Shown: piece by piece, positions 41,139 through 50,718 of the stretch
Numbering within the stretch: the first letter of the stretch is position 1
Layout of the letters: each line of letters starts with the position of its first letter
Assembly (NCBI RefSeq): GCF_024970185.1
Contig: NZ_CP103965.1
Coordinates: forward strand, 1,980,001 to 2,044,000
Source of the DNA: Pseudomonas sp. N3-W
GTDB lineage: Bacteria; Pseudomonadota; Gammaproteobacteria; Pseudomonadales; Pseudomonadaceae
Length of the DNA stretch: 64,000 bases
Direction: 5' to 3'
The notes under the pieces: generated by a model
Told to the model about the DNA's origin: nothing
The model's input: only the letters and a program-made list of their open reading frames with translations
The model's database searches: none
Made by a program: the position numbers and the translations under genes

Positions 41139-43514
41139 TTGGTAGAGTACGTAGTTTCCCTCGATAAGCTCGGCGTCCACGATGTAGAGCATGTGGGGGG
41201 CAAGAACGCATCCCTGGGCGAGATGATCAGTAACCTTGCAGGTGCCGGTGTATCGGTGCCCGGTGGCTTCGCCACGACAGCTCAGGCTTATCGTGATTTC
41301 CTGGAACTGAGCGGCCTGAATCAGCAGATTCATGACGCCCTCGATGCCCTCGACGTCGATGACGTGAATGCCCTGGCCAAGACCGGCGCCCAGATCCGCA
41401 AATGGATCATGGAAGCCGAGTTCCCCGAGAAGCTCAACGCCGAGATCCGCACCGCGTTCGCCACGCTGTCGGCCGGCAACCCTGACATGGCCGTGGCCGT
41501 GCGCTCTTCCGCTACCGCTGAAGACCTGCCGGACGCCTCCTTTGCCGGTCAGCAGGAAACATTCCTGAACATCCGTGGTGTCGAAAACGTCATTCGCGCC
41601 GCCAAAGAGGTGTTCGCTTCACTGTTTAACGACCGTGCCATCTCCTACCGCGTGCACCAGGGCTTCGACCACAAGCTGGTCGCCCTGTCGGCTGGCGTGC
41701 AGCGCATGGTCCGTTCCGAAACCGGCACCGCCGGCGTGATGTTCACCCTCGATACCGAATCGGGCTTCCGTGACGTGGTGTTCATCACCGGCGCCTACGG
41801 CCTGGGTGAAACCGTCGTACAAGGCGCGGTGAACCCGGATGAGTTCTATGTCCACAAAGGCACGCTGGAAGCCGGTCGCCCGGCCATCCTGCGTCGCAAC
41901 CTGGGCAGCAAGGCCATCAAGATGATCTACGGCGAAGTGGCCACCGCCGGCAAGTCGGTCAAGACCATCGACGTCGACAAGGCTGATCGTGCGCGTTTCT
42001 GCCTCAGCGACGCTGAAGTCAGCGAGCTGGCCAAGCAGGCGATGATCATCGAGAAGCACTACAAGTGCCCGATGGACATCGAGTGGGCCAAAGACGGCGA
42101 CGACGGCAAGCTCTACATCGTGCAGGCGCGTCCTGAAACCGTGAAGAGCCGCACCCAGGCCAATGTCATGGAACGCTACCTGTTGAAAGAAACCGGCACC
42201 GTGCTGGTTGAAGGTCGCGCCATCGGTCAGCGCATCGGCGCCGGCAAGGTCCGTATTATCAAGGACGTGTCCGAGATGGACAAAGTCCAGCCGGGCGACG
42301 TGCTGGTCTCCGACATGACCGACCCGGACTGGGAACCGGTCATGAAGCGCGCCAGCGCCATCGTCACCAACCGTGGCGGTCGTACCTGCCACGCGGCGAT
42401 CATCGCTCGCGAGCTGGGCATTCCGGCCGTGGTCGGTTGCGGTAATGCCACCCAGCTGTTGAAAGATGGCCAGGGCGTCACCGTTTCCTGCGCCGAAGGC
42501 GACACCGGTTACATCTTCGAAGGCGAACTGGGCTTCGACATCAAGAAAAACTCCGTGGACGCGATGCCTGATCTGCCATTCAAGATCATGATGAACGTCG
42601 GCAACCCGGACCGTGCTTTCGACTTTGCGCAGTTGCCGAACGCCGGTGTGGGCCTGGCCCGTCTGGAGTTCATCATCAACCGCATGATCGGCGTGCACCC
42701 CAAGGCGCTGCTGAACTACGACGGCCTGCCGCAGGAAATCAAGGACAGCGTCGACAAGCGCATCGCTGGCTACAACGACCCGGTCGGCTTTTATGTCGAG
42801 AAACTGGTCGAAGGCATCAGCACCCTGGCCGCAGCGTTCTGGCCGAAAAAGGTCATCGTGCGTCTGTCGGACTTCAAGTCCAACGAATACGCGAACCTGA
42901 TCGGCGGCAAGCTCTACGAGCCGGAAGAAGAAAACCCGATGCTGGGCTTCCGTGGGGCGTCGCGTTACATCAGCGAATCGTTCCGTGACTGCTTCGAACT
43001 CGAATGCCGTGCGCTCAAACGTGTGCGCAACGAGATGGGCCTGACCAACGTCGAAATCATGGTGCCGTTTGTGCGTACCCTGGGTGAAGCGAGCCAGGTG
43101 GTCGACTTGCTGGCCGAAAATGGTCTGGCACGTGGCGACAACGGTCTGCGCGTGATCATGATGTGCGAGCTGCCGTCCAACGCGATCCTGGCCGAAGAAT
43201 TCCTCGAGTTCTTCGACGGCTTCTCCATCGGTTCCAACGACCTGACCCAGCTGACGCTCGGTCTGGACCGTGACTCGGGGATCATCGCGCACCTGTTCGA
43301 TGAGCGTAATCCGGCGGTCAAGAAGCTGCTGGCCAACGCGATTCAGGCGTGCAACAAGGCTGGCAAATACATCGGTATTTGCGGTCAGGGCCCCTCGGAC
43401 CACCCTGATCTGGCCAAGTGGTTGATGGAGCAGGGCATTGAAAGCGTTTCGTTGAACCCCGATTCCGTGCTGGAAACCTGGTTCTTCCTGGCTGAAGGTC
43501 AGGCCCCGGCCTGA
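41139..43514 (+). CDS. ppsA: phosphoenolpyruvate synthase
   Basis: This 791-residue enzyme makes PEP from pyruvate and ATP for gluconeogenesis. Domains in order are the ATP-grasp PPDK N-domain ([39 protein letters not shown]), the swivelling phosphohistidine domain ([19 protein letters not shown] with catalytic His) and the PEP-utilising C-domain ([31 protein letters not shown]). The start is TTG 41139 with GGAGA eight bases upstream; the protein begins [12 protein letters not shown] as in other pseudomonads. Two terminators follow. Confidence 0.96.
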   Translation: MVEYVVSLDKLGVHDVEHVGGKNASLGEMISNLAGAGVSVPGGFATTAQAYRDFLELSGLNQQIHDALDALDVDDVNALAKTGAQIRKWIMEAEFPEKLNAEIRTAFATLSAGNPDMAVAVRSSATAEDLPDASFAGQQETFLNIRGVENVIRAAKEVFASLFNDRAISYRVHQGFDHKLVALSAGVQRMVRSETGTAGVMFTLDTESGFRDVVFITGAYGLGETVVQGAVNPDEFYVHKGTLEAGRPAILRRNLGSKAIKMIYGEVATAGKSVKTIDVDKADRARFCLSDAEVSELAKQAMIIEKHYKCPMDIEWAKDGDDGKLYIVQARPETVKSRTQANVMERYLLKETGTVLVEGRAIGQRIGAGKVRIIKDVSEMDKVQPGDVLVSDMTDPDWEPVMKRASAIVTNRGGRTCHAAIIARELGIPAVVGCGNATQLLKDGQGVTVSCAEGDTGYIFEGELGFDIKKNSVDAMPDLPFKIMMNVGNPDRAFDFAQLPNAGVGLARLEFIINRMIGVHPKALLNYDGLPQEIKDSVDKRIAGYNDPVGFYVEKLVEGISTLAAAFWPKKVIVRLSDFKSNEYANLIGGKLYEPEEENPMLGFRGASRYISESFRDCFELECRALKRVRNEMGLTNVEIMVPFVRTLGEASQVVDLLAENGLARGDNGLRVIMMCELPSNAILAEEFLEFFDGFSIGSNDLTQLTLGLDRDSGIIAHLFDERNPAVKKLLANAIQACNKAGKYIGICGQGPSDHPDLAKWLMEQGIESVSLNPDSVLETWFFLAEGQAPA

Positions 43515-43527
43515 TCAGTGAGTGAAG

Positions 43528-43553
43528 AGGCCGGTCGCTGACCGGCCTTTTTA
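43528..43553 (+). terminator. ppsA terminator 1
   Basis: AGGCCGGTC (43528-43536) and GACCGGCCT (43540-43548) form a 9-bp stem with a 3-base loop and T run. Confidence 0.9.
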
Positions 43554-43563
43554 AGATTCAAGT

Positions 43564-43596
43564 AGGGCGGGCTCCTCCGGATGCCGCCCTTTTTTG
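43564..43596 (+). terminator. ppsA terminator 2
   Basis: AGGGCGG (43564-43570) pairs with CCGCCCT (43584-43590), followed by TTTTTG. It lies just before the next gene. Confidence 0.75.
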
Positions 43597-43608
43597 TGCA
43601 AGAGCATT

Positions 43609-44604
43609 ATGCAAAGCAGCAGCAACCTATTTCCTGTCGCCCTGATCAGCGCCGAGCGGCGCGGCGATCTGAGCGAAGACGTTTATCGATTGAAACCCGC
43701 CAACAGCCCTGACGGCACCGTCGAGCTGGCGGTGACACGCCTGGGCATGGCCGATGGCTCGCACGTGCGCGGCGTTCCCGTGATTTTGCTGCACGGCAGC
43801 TTTTCCAATCGCCGTTTCTGGTTTTCGCCCAAAGGCTTGGGCCTTGGCGCCTATCTGACGCGCCTGGGGTTCGATGTGTGGATCCCGGAAATGCGCGGTC
43901 ACGGCCTCTCCCAGCGCAACCAGAACTACCGCAAGAACCGCGTCGCGGACTACGCCCGTTACGATCTGCCAGCCATTGGCGCCTTCGTGCGCGAGCAGAG
44001 CGGCCAGGTCCCGCACTGGATCGGCCACTCGCTGGGCGGCATCACCCTGGCGGCAGCGCTGGGTGGGCAGTACATCGGCGAGCCGGTGGTGGCCTCGGCG
44101 GCGTTCTTTGGTACCCAGGTCAGTCGCACCTACTGGCCGCTTAAAATTCCGCCGGTTGAGTGGAGTGGTCGCTTCATTCTCAAGCGTTTTGCCCAGCTGT
44201 CCGGTTCACGGCTCAAGCGCGGCCCGGAGGACGAACCCATTGGCCTGGCCCTGGAAAGCATGCGTTGGTACGGCCTGTTCGGGCGTTTTGGCGATGCCGA
44301 CAAGGATTGGTGGGCCGGTCTGGCCGAGGTTCAGGTGCCGACGTTGACGGTGAGCGCGGCCGGTGACCATCAGGACCCGGCCTGGGCTTGCCGCAAGCTG
44401 TTCGACCAGATCGGTTCCGAGCACAAGCAGTTCATCAATCTTGGACGCGAGCAGGGCTTTGCCGACAATTTCGGGCACGTTGAAATGCTGGTCAGCAAGG
44501 CGGCCCAGGCTGAAGTATGGCCGTTGGTGGCTCGCTGGCTGGCTGATCAGCAGGCGCCGCTGCTGGGCGACCGGGCGGATCCGGCTGCGGCGGTCAGAGC
44601 CTGA
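43609..44604 (+). CDS. alpha/beta hydrolase
   Basis: This 331-residue hydrolase has the oxyanion strand VILLHGSFSNRRFW, the lid region and nucleophile elbow IGHSLGGITLAAAL. A likely catalytic Asp is in AAGDHQDPAW and the His in FGHVEML. ATG 43609 is preferred, though its binding site is weak; ATG 43594 overlaps the ppsA terminator. In P. aeruginosa the same position, between ppsA and rraA, holds a probable esterase or lipase. Substrate unknown. Confidence 0.85.
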   Translation: MQSSSNLFPVALISAERRGDLSEDVYRLKPANSPDGTVELAVTRLGMADGSHVRGVPVILLHGSFSNRRFWFSPKGLGLGAYLTRLGFDVWIPEMRGHGLSQRNQNYRKNRVADYARYDLPAIGAFVREQSGQVPHWIGHSLGGITLAAALGGQYIGEPVVASAAFFGTQVSRTYWPLKIPPVEWSGRFILKRFAQLSGSRLKRGPEDEPIGLALESMRWYGLFGRFGDADKDWWAGLAEVQVPTLTVSAAGDHQDPAWACRKLFDQIGSEHKQFINLGREQGFADNFGHVEMLVSKAAQAEVWPLVARWLADQQAPLLGDRADPAAAVRA

Positions 44605-44719
44605 TGCTCTGACAAGGGCATTTCGCTCTGGTTGGCTTGCGGCTAAGATATGACGCATTGCGCTTTTTCGGTCACTTTGCGACATCCTCGATTGTCTTCC
44701 TCTTTACAGGAGTTTCTCG

Positions 44720-45211
44720 ATGAACCATTACCTCACGCCTGACCTGTGCGACGCCTATCCGGAGCTGGTCCAGGTGCTGGAACCGATGTTCAGCAATTTC
44801 GGCGGCCGTGATTCCTTCGGCGGCGAAATCGTGACCATCAAATGTTTCGAAGACAACTCGCTGGTCAAAGAACAAGTCGAGCTCAAGGGTGATGGCAAGG
44901 TGCTGGTAGTCGATGGCGGTGGTTCACTGCGTCGCGCGCTGCTGGGCGACCTGCTGGCCGAGAAAGCGGCGAAAAACGGTTGGGAAGGGCTGGTGATCTA
45001 CGGTTGCATTCGCGATGTCGATGTCATTGCGCAAACTGATCTCGGCGTGCAGGCGCTGGCCAGTCACCCGATGAAAACCGAAAAACGCGGGATTGGCGAC
45101 CTCAACGTCGCAGTGACCTTCGCCGGTGTCACGTTTCATCCGGGGCACTACATTTATGCGGACAACAATGGCGTGATCATTTCGCCAAGCCCGCTGTCGA
45201 TGCCTGAATAA
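44720..45211 (+). CDS. rraA: RraA-family protein (RNase E activity regulator type)
   Basis: This 163-residue protein has the RraA/DlpA fold: [20 protein letters not shown] at the start, [20 protein letters not shown] and [20 protein letters not shown], and a C-terminal GVIISP. RraA of enteric bacteria inhibits RNase E. Many homologues instead act as oxaloacetate decarboxylase/HMG aldolase; the Arg-Asp in CIRDVD is shared by both groups, so activity on RNase E is uncertain. Length is standard. The start follows ACAGGAG. Confidence 0.88.
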   Translation: MNHYLTPDLCDAYPELVQVLEPMFSNFGGRDSFGGEIVTIKCFEDNSLVKEQVELKGDGKVLVVDGGGSLRRALLGDLLAEKAAKNGWEGLVIYGCIRDVDVIAQTDLGVQALASHPMKTEKRGIGDLNVAVTFAGVTFHPGHYIYADNNGVIISPSPLSMPE

Positions 45212-45249
45212 GGCCCTGGCGGCTTTTTGTTTCAATAATAGGGGTGAGG

Positions 45250-46245
45250 ATGTTCGAGGAAGAAAACGCGCAGTGGGGGCTGGTACATGCCCTGGTGCTG
45301 GACGGTAAAGGCGGTGCGCGTTCGTTAGCCCGGACTGAACTCGATGACTTGCAGCTGCAGGCCCATGAAAGCCTGTGGTTGCACTGGGATCGCAGTCATC
45401 CGCAGACCCAGACCTGGCTGCGCACATCCAGTGGCCTGAGCGAATTCAGCTGTGACCTGCTGCTGGAAGAGAACACCCGGCCGCGCCTTTTACAGCTTTC
45501 AGACAGCGAACTGCTGCTATTTTTGCGCGGAATAAACATGAATCCCGGCGCGGAGCCGGAAGACATGGTGTCAGTGCGGATTTTCGCCTCGGCCCAGCGC
45601 GTCATTTCCCTGCGTTTGCGCCCGTTGCGCGCCACTGACGAGTTACTGGTGCAGCTCGCCGAAGGCAAGGGACCGAAAACCGCGTCCGAAGTCATCCTGT
45701 ACATGGCTCAGTACCTCACCAACAAGGTGCAGGATCTGGTCACCTGTCTCTCGGAAATCGTCGATGAGGAGGAAGAAAAGCTGGATGCCGACGAACGGTA
45801 TACTCCCGAGCACGGTGCCGTTTTGCAAATCCGTCGCAGGGCGGCCGGACTGAAGCGGTTTCTCGCGCCACAACGGGATATTTTCGGGCAACTGACGAGG
45901 ATAAAACTGCCATGGTTCGTTGAAGACGATGGCGATTACTGGAACGAATTGAACAACAGCCTGACCCGTTATCTGGAAGAGCTGGAATTGACCCGCGAGC
46001 GCGTGGGGCTGGTCCTGGAGACTGAAGACCGGCGTTTGAGCGTGCGAATGAACCGCACCATGTATCGCTTCGGGATCATCACCGGGATCTTTTTGCCGAT
46101 GAGTTTTCTGACCGGCCTGCTGGGGATCAATGTCGGTGGCATTCCGTTCTCCGCCAACCCTTATGGGTTCCTGATCGCGTGCCTGATGATGGTCACGGTG
46201 GCGCTCGGACAGTGGTGGTTATTCCGACGTTTGCGCTGGGTCTGA
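45250..46245 (+). CDS. cmaX: CorA/ZntB-family metal transporter CmaX
   Basis: This 331-residue protein has a large N-terminal cytoplasmic domain and two C-terminal membrane helices (FGIITGIFLPMSFLTGLLGI and FLIACLMMVTVALGQWWLF). After the first helix GIN replaces the canonical GMN of CorA; the ZntB/CmaX branch often varies here. ATG 45250 follows AGGGGTGAGG. It is the first gene of cmaX-crfX-cmpX-sigX-oprF, an arrangement known from P. aeruginosa and P. fluorescens. Confidence 0.9.
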   Translation: MFEEENAQWGLVHALVLDGKGGARSLARTELDDLQLQAHESLWLHWDRSHPQTQTWLRTSSGLSEFSCDLLLEENTRPRLLQLSDSELLLFLRGINMNPGAEPEDMVSVRIFASAQRVISLRLRPLRATDELLVQLAEGKGPKTASEVILYMAQYLTNKVQDLVTCLSEIVDEEEEKLDADERYTPEHGAVLQIRRRAAGLKRFLAPQRDIFGQLTRIKLPWFVEDDGDYWNELNNSLTRYLEELELTRERVGLVLETEDRRLSVRMNRTMYRFGIITGIFLPMSFLTGLLGINVGGIPFSANPYGFLIACLMMVTVALGQWWLFRRLRWV

Positions 46246-46308
46246 TGATGAGCCATGTGACCTGTGCAATTTTGATCGCGTCTTTCACAGACATCACGAG
46301 AGGTGCGT

Positions 46309-46557
46309 ATGCACGATCCGTTTGAACAGTCTTTACGTGACATGCTGAATGCTTCGCCGTCCGCCCGTGACGACGACGCCTGCCTGGGTCGCGTGCTGAA
46401 AACCGCCAACCGCCAGGTCGGCGCGGGCGATCTGTTCAGCCTGCTGGGCCGCTGGTTGCCCGCGCTGATGATTGCCGTGAACAACGGATCGGCCCACGTC
46501 TCGCCGGTTTCCCGCCTGCGTAAAACTACTGTTCGCACTGCTGATAAGGCTGATTGA
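46309..46557 (+). CDS. crfX: small protein CrfX
   Basis: This 82-residue protein begins MHDPFEQSLRDMLNASPSAR, with GAGAGG before ATG 46309. No membrane helix is certain; a mildly hydrophobic segment (LFSLLGRWLPALMIAVN) is present. Its position between cmaX and cmpX identifies it as CrfX, a protein of unknown function tied to sigX in Pseudomonas. It ends three bases before the cmpX start. Confidence 0.83.
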   Translation: MHDPFEQSLRDMLNASPSARDDDACLGRVLKTANRQVGAGDLFSLLGRWLPALMIAVNNGSAHVSPVSRLRKTTVRTADKAD

Positions 46558-46559
46558 AT

Positions 46560-47384
46560 ATGGAACTTGATCTCTGGACTCAGAGCCTCGTCACTGCCAT
46601 GACCGCGTTGTGGACCAAGGTCGCCAACTTCATCCCGAACCTGTTCGGCGCACTGGTTGTGCTGCTGTTGGGCTTTGTGGTGGCCAAGTTGCTGGACACT
46701 TTGCTGTCCAAATTGCTCGCCAAACTGGGCCTTGATCGCCTGATGGGCGGCACCGGTCTGACCAAATTATTATCCCGCGCCGGGCTGCAGGTGCCGATAT
46801 CGACCCTGATCGGCAAGATCGTCTATTGGTTCGTTCTGCTGATTTTTCTGGTTTCCGCCGCTGAATCACTTGGACTTGAGAGAGTTTCAGCTACTCTTGA
46901 CATGCTAGCGCTGTATTTGCCGAAAGTATTTGGCGCCGCGCTGGTGTTGCTGGTGGGTGTTTTGCTGGCGCAACTGGCCAACGGGCTGGTGCGCGGCGCG
47001 GCAGAGGGCGTAGGGCTGGATTACGCCGCTGGCCTGGGACGGATTGCCCAAGGCCTGGTCATCATCATCAGTATTTCGGTTGCGATCAGCCAGTTGGAGG
47101 TCAAAACCGACCTGCTGAACCATGTGATTGTGATTGTTTTGATTACCGTTGGTCTGGCTGTTGCACTGGCCATGGGTTTGGGAAGCCGGGAAATTGCCGG
47201 TCAGATTCTTGCGGGAATCTATGTGCGTGAGTTGTATCAGGTTGGGCAACAAGTGCGTGTTGGCGAGGTCGAAGGTCAGATCGAGGAGATCGGCACGGTT
47301 AAAACCACATTGCTGACCGACGAGGGTGAGCTAGTCTCTCTCTCCAATCGGATCCTGCTGGAACAGCATGTGAGTAGCCGCTAA
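46560..47384 (+). CDS. cmpX: mechanosensitive-channel-like membrane protein CmpX
   Basis: This 274-residue inner-membrane protein has four membrane helices (near residues 20-42, 80-105, 117-142 and 155-180) and a C-terminal MscS-like beta domain beginning IYVRELYQVGQQVRVGEVEG, with EIGTVKTTLLTDEGE after it. CmpX has been linked to membrane stress and SigX activity in Pseudomonas. It ends 87 bases before sigX. ATG 46560 is used; the TTG at 46554 adds two residues only. Confidence 0.88.
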   Translation: MELDLWTQSLVTAMTALWTKVANFIPNLFGALVVLLLGFVVAKLLDTLLSKLLAKLGLDRLMGGTGLTKLLSRAGLQVPISTLIGKIVYWFVLLIFLVSAAESLGLERVSATLDMLALYLPKVFGAALVLLVGVLLAQLANGLVRGAAEGVGLDYAAGLGRIAQGLVIIISISVAISQLEVKTDLLNHVIVIVLITVGLAVALAMGLGSREIAGQILAGIYVRELYQVGQQVRVGEVEGQIEEIGTVKTTLLTDEGELVSLSNRILLEQHVSSR

Positions 47385-47408
47385 TCCGGCAAACCCTGCT
47401 AATGTATG

Positions 47409-47441
47409 CCGCCGCAAAATGCCCTGTAAGGGCTGCGGCGG
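47409..47441 (+). promoter_or_regulatory. strong hairpin between cmpX and sigX
   Basis: CCGCCGCA (47409-47416) pairs with TGCGGCGG (47434-47441), and inside GCCCT pairs with AGGGC. There is no T run, so it is more likely a leader, processing or attenuation structure than a plain terminator. It lies 30 bases before the sigX start. Confidence 0.6.
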
Positions 47442-47471
47442 ACATTGACCTGACTGTCGGCCCGACTTGTT

Positions 47472-48062
47472 TTGAATAAAGCTCAATCGCTCACCACGCG
47501 CTACGACCCCCGCGAGCTCTCTGATGAGGAGTTGGTCGCGCGCTCGCATACCGAGCTGTTTCACGTGACCCGCGCCTATGAAGAGCTGATGCGGCGTTAC
47601 CAACGAACATTATTTAACGTTTGTGCACGATATCTTGGGAACGATCGCGACGCAGACGATGTCTGTCAGGAAGTGATGCTGAAGGTGCTGTACGGCTTGA
47701 AGAACTTTGAGGGCAAATCGAAGTTCAAAACCTGGCTATACAGCATCACGTACAACGAGTGCATCACGCAGTATCGGAAGGAACGGCGAAAGCGTCGCTT
47801 GATGGATGCTTTGAGTCTGGACCCCCTTGAGGAAGCGTCTGAGGAAAAGGCGCCGAAACCTGAGGAAAAGGGTGGACTCGATCGCTGGCTGGTGTATGTG
47901 AACCCGATCGACCGGGAAATTCTGGTGCTACGATTTGTCGCAGAGCTAGAGTTTCAGGAGATCGCAGACATCATGCACATGGGTTTGAGTGCGACAAAAA
48001 TGCGGTACAAACGTGCTCTAGATAAATTGCGTGAGAAATTTGCGGGCGTTGCTGAAACTTAG
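47472..48062 (+). CDS. sigX: ECF sigma factor SigX
   Basis: This 196-residue ECF sigma factor has region 2 (YEELMRRYQRTLFNVCARYL ... DADDVCQEVMLKVLYGLKNF ... SKFKTWLYSITYNECITQYR) and region 4 (LVLRFVAELEFQEIADIMHM, GLSATKMRYKRALDKLR). The sequence is almost identical by eye to P. aeruginosa SigX. The start is TTG 47472 with no clear binding site, suggesting weak or controlled translation. SigX drives oprF and membrane lipid genes; oprF follows after 107 bases. No anti-sigma gene is adjacent. Confidence 0.95.
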   Translation: MNKAQSLTTRYDPRELSDEELVARSHTELFHVTRAYEELMRRYQRTLFNVCARYLGNDRDADDVCQEVMLKVLYGLKNFEGKSKFKTWLYSITYNECITQYRKERRKRRLMDALSLDPLEEASEEKAPKPEEKGGLDRWLVYVNPIDREILVLRFVAELEFQEIADIMHMGLSATKMRYKRALDKLREKFAGVAET

Positions 48063-48088
48063 TTCAGCGCAAATATCTCTTACGTGTA

Positions 48089-48110
48089 GGCAAGTTCTGT
48101 TAGACTTGCC
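48089..48110 (+). promoter_or_regulatory. hairpin in the sigX-oprF interval
   Basis: GGCAAGT (48089-48095) pairs with ACTTGCC (48104-48110), with an eight-base loop and no T run. It lies 60 bases before oprF, in the region where the oprF promoters are expected; it could be a leader stability element. Confidence 0.45.
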
Positions 48111-48169
48111 GCCGAGTTGTCCCCCGGTTTGAGGGACTGCTTTAACATCACCAGATGGGGATTTAACGG

Positions 48170-49144
48170 ATGAAACTGAAAAACACCTTGGGCTTGGCCA
48201 TTGGTTCTCTTATTGCCGCTACTTCGTTCGGCGCACTGGCACAAGGCCAAGGCGCAGTTGAAGGCGAGCTCTTCTACCAGAAGCAGTACAACGACAGCGT
48301 TAAGCACGTCGAAGACGGCTTCAACCCTGGCGCCTCCATCGGTTACTTCTTGACCGACGACGTTTCGATCAACGCCAAGTGGGACCGTAACAACTACACC
48401 CGCTCGAACGATGGCACTGGTAGCCAGAAACTGCGCGGCGACAACTTCGGTCTGAACGCTCAGTACCACTTCAACAACGCTGGCGACATGTTCCGTCCGT
48501 ACGTTGAAGGCGGCGTTAAATACGGCACCCTGACCAACGTAGCTGCTGACGGCCACAGCGGTCGCGACCAGTCCACCTACCTGACTGCTGGTGGCGGCGC
48601 CAAGCTGTACTTCGCAGAAAACTTCTTCGTCCGTGCTGGCGTTGAAGCTGACTACAAGCTGGACAACGGCAAGTGGAACTACATGCCAGTTGTTGGTGTG
48701 GGCGTGAACTTCGGTGGCGGCAACAAGCCGGCTCCAGCTCCAGTAGAAGCACCGGCTCCAGCTCCAGAGCCAGTTGCTGAAGCTCCAGCTCCTGAAGTTG
48801 TTCGCGTTCAACTGGACGTGAAATTCGACTTCGACAAATCTGTTGTCAAGCCAAACAGCCTGAGCGATGTTCGCAACCTGGCTGATTTCATGAAGCAGTA
48901 CCCACAGACCACCACCGTTGTGGAAGGTCACACCGACAGCGTTGGTCCTGACGCTTACAACCAGAAACTGTCCCAGCGTCGTGCAAACGCCGTTAAAGAA
49001 GTTCTGGTCAAAGACGGTATCGCACCAAACCGTGTTAACTCGATCGGCTACGGCAAAACCCGTCCAATCGCTGATAACAAAACCGAAGCTGGTCGCGCTG
49101 CTAACCGCCGCGTAGAAGCTGAAGTTGAAGCTACTGCTAAGTAA
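48170..49144 (+). CDS. oprF: major outer-membrane porin OprF
   Basis: This 324-residue protein has a signal peptide (LGLAIGSLIAATSFGALA), an N-terminal eight-strand barrel of the OmpA type, a Pro/Ala linker near residues 184-206 (APAPVEAPAPAPEPVAEAPA) and a C-terminal OmpA-like peptidoglycan-binding domain (KFDFDKSVVKPNSLSDV, EGHTDSVGPDAYNQKLSQRR, NRRVEAEVEA). Unlike P. aeruginosa OprF, which has cysteines near the linker, I see no Cys in the protein. Codons are strongly selected, as for an abundant protein. Confidence 0.96.
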   Translation: MKLKNTLGLAIGSLIAATSFGALAQGQGAVEGELFYQKQYNDSVKHVEDGFNPGASIGYFLTDDVSINAKWDRNNYTRSNDGTGSQKLRGDNFGLNAQYHFNNAGDMFRPYVEGGVKYGTLTNVAADGHSGRDQSTYLTAGGGAKLYFAENFFVRAGVEADYKLDNGKWNYMPVVGVGVNFGGGNKPAPAPVEAPAPAPEPVAEAPAPEVVRVQLDVKFDFDKSVVKPNSLSDVRNLADFMKQYPQTTTVVEGHTDSVGPDAYNQKLSQRRANAVKEVLVKDGIAPNRVNSIGYGKTRPIADNKTEAGRAANRRVEAEVEATAK

Positions 49145-49160
49145 TTAGCCTGCAGCTCTG

Positions 49161-49190
49161 AAAAGCCCGGCTTAGGCCGGGCTTTTCTTT
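49161..49190 (+). terminator. oprF terminator
   Basis: AAAAGCCCGGC and GCCGGGCTTTT form an 11-bp stem around TTAG, with CTTT after. Confidence 0.92.
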
Positions 49191-49320
49191 GCCTGCGATT
49201 TGGTAAATTCGCGTTGATGCAGGGCAGGGGTGGCTGATTTCCCCGCATGTCTCGCCCTTGCACGCGATGCCCGGCTATAATCGGCGCCTCATTTCGCCGT
49301 CAATCGAGTCAAGCCTGCCC

Positions 49321-50340
49321 ATGTACACCCTGGCCCGTCAGCTGTTGTTCAAACTTTCCCCGGAAACCTCCCACGATCTGTCCCTGGACCTGATCGGTGC
49401 GGGCGGGCGTTTGGGCCTCAACGGCTTGCTGTGCAAGGCTGCGGCGAAAATGCCGGTGAACGTCATGGGCCTGGAATTTGCGAACCCTGTGGGGCTGGCG
49501 GCCGGCCTGGACAAGAATGGCGCGGCTATCGACGGTTTTGCCCAATTGGGTTTTGGGTTTGTCGAAATTGGTACCATTACGCCACGTCCGCAGCCGGGCA
49601 ACCCGAAACCCCGGATTTTCCGTTTGCCGGAAGCTGAAGCAATCATCAACCGCATGGGCTTCAACAACCTCGGTGTCGATCACCTGCTGGCCCGTGTTGC
49701 GGCGGCCAAATACAAGGGCGTGCTGGGCATCAACATCGGCAAGAACTTCGATACCCCGGTCGAGCGGGCAGTGGACGACTACCTGATCTGCCTGGACAAG
49801 GTCTACGCCCATGCCAGCTATATCACCGTCAACGTCAGCTCGCCGAACACCCCGGGCCTGCGCAGCCTGCAGTTCGGCGACTCGCTCAAGCAGTTGCTCG
49901 CCGACCTGGCCACGCGCCGCGCAGAACTGGCCCTGCGCCACGGCAAGCATGTACCGCTGGCGATCAAGATTGCACCCGACATGACCGACGAAGAAACCGC
50001 TCAAGTGGCCCAGGCGCTGATTGAAACCGGTATGGACGCGGTGATCGCCACCAACACCACCCTGAGCCGCGTCGGCGTTGAAGGGATGGAGCATGGCGAC
50101 GAAGCAGGCGGTTTGTCTGGCGCCCCGGTTCGTGACAAGAGCACCCACACCGTCAAGGTCCTGGCCGCAGAATTGGCTGGCCGTCTGCCGATCATTGCCG
50201 TGGGCGGGATCACCGAAGGCAAACACGCCGCCGAGAAAATCGCCGCGGGTGCGAGCCTGGTGCAGATCTATTCGGGCTTCATCTACAAGGGCCCGGCGTT
50301 GATTCGTGAGTCGGTAGACGCCATCGCCGCCCTGCGCTAA
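49321..50340 (+). CDS. pyrD: dihydroorotate dehydrogenase, class 2 (quinone-linked)
   Basis: This 339-residue membrane-associated flavoenzyme oxidises dihydroorotate to orotate in pyrimidine synthesis. The N-terminal helical segment [20 protein letters not shown] is the class 2 membrane/quinone motif. FMN-site sequence includes [44 protein letters not shown] (with catalytic Ser) and [20 protein letters not shown]. The start is set by the family N-terminus; the frame extends 21 codons further upstream. Confidence 0.96.
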   Translation: MYTLARQLLFKLSPETSHDLSLDLIGAGGRLGLNGLLCKAAAKMPVNVMGLEFANPVGLAAGLDKNGAAIDGFAQLGFGFVEIGTITPRPQPGNPKPRIFRLPEAEAIINRMGFNNLGVDHLLARVAAAKYKGVLGINIGKNFDTPVERAVDDYLICLDKVYAHASYITVNVSSPNTPGLRSLQFGDSLKQLLADLATRRAELALRHGKHVPLAIKIAPDMTDEETAQVAQALIETGMDAVIATNTTLSRVGVEGMEHGDEAGGLSGAPVRDKSTHTVKVLAAELAGRLPIIAVGGITEGKHAAEKIAAGASLVQIYSGFIYKGPALIRESVDAIAALR

Positions 50341-50387
50341 TCCCACAGGTGGTGTATTTACAGCTCAGGATGGGTTTTTCCGGGCAA

Positions 50388-50413
50388 TAAAAAGGGCTCC
50401 TCGAAGGAGCCCC
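50388..50413 (-). terminator. rmf terminator (minus strand)
   Basis: GGGCTCCT (50394-50401) and AGGAGCCC (50405-50412) form a stem with a 3-base loop. The T run is on the minus strand, so it ends rmf transcription and may also slow pyrD read-through. Confidence 0.8.
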
Positions 50414-50502
50414 TGGGCCGAAGCCCGCCGTCCGGATGGGACGTGCGTGGTTAAGGTGTTACGTGTTCAAATTGTCGTGTCGCAGTGATTGGCCCTGTAA
50501 AA

Positions 50503-50718
50503 TTAGCCGACGGCGTGAAGTTCGTTGAGTCTGTGGATTCCCGCAGTGCCGGTCATACCGTCCCAGTTGTCGCCGCGTCCTTCTCGCCAGCCGTTGATCC
50601 AGGCTTGGCGTACCGACGGTAGAGTAAATGGGCAAAGCTCACGGGATTTGCCACCAACGCCATATTGATATCCGCGCAAAAATGCTCTTTCCAACGGATC
50701 ACGCTTAAGTCTTCTCAT
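50503..50718 (-). CDS. rmf: ribosome modulation factor
   Basis: This 71-residue basic protein begins MRRLKRDPLERAFLRGYQYG, followed by GVGGKSRELCPFT and QAWINGWREGRGDNWDG, all diagnostic of RMF. It binds 70S ribosomes and promotes 100S dimers in stationary phase. Length is normal for pseudomonads (slightly longer than the 55 of E. coli). It has its own terminator and a long structured upstream region. Confidence 0.97.
   Translation of the reverse strand: MRRLKRDPLERAFLRGYQYGVGGKSRELCPFTLPSVRQAWINGWREGRGDNWDGMTGTAGIHRLNELHAVG

Noticed and set aside
41619..43403. 594-codon minus-strand open frame opposite ppsA
   Set aside because: Shadow of ppsA codon bias; the product has no recognisable domain.
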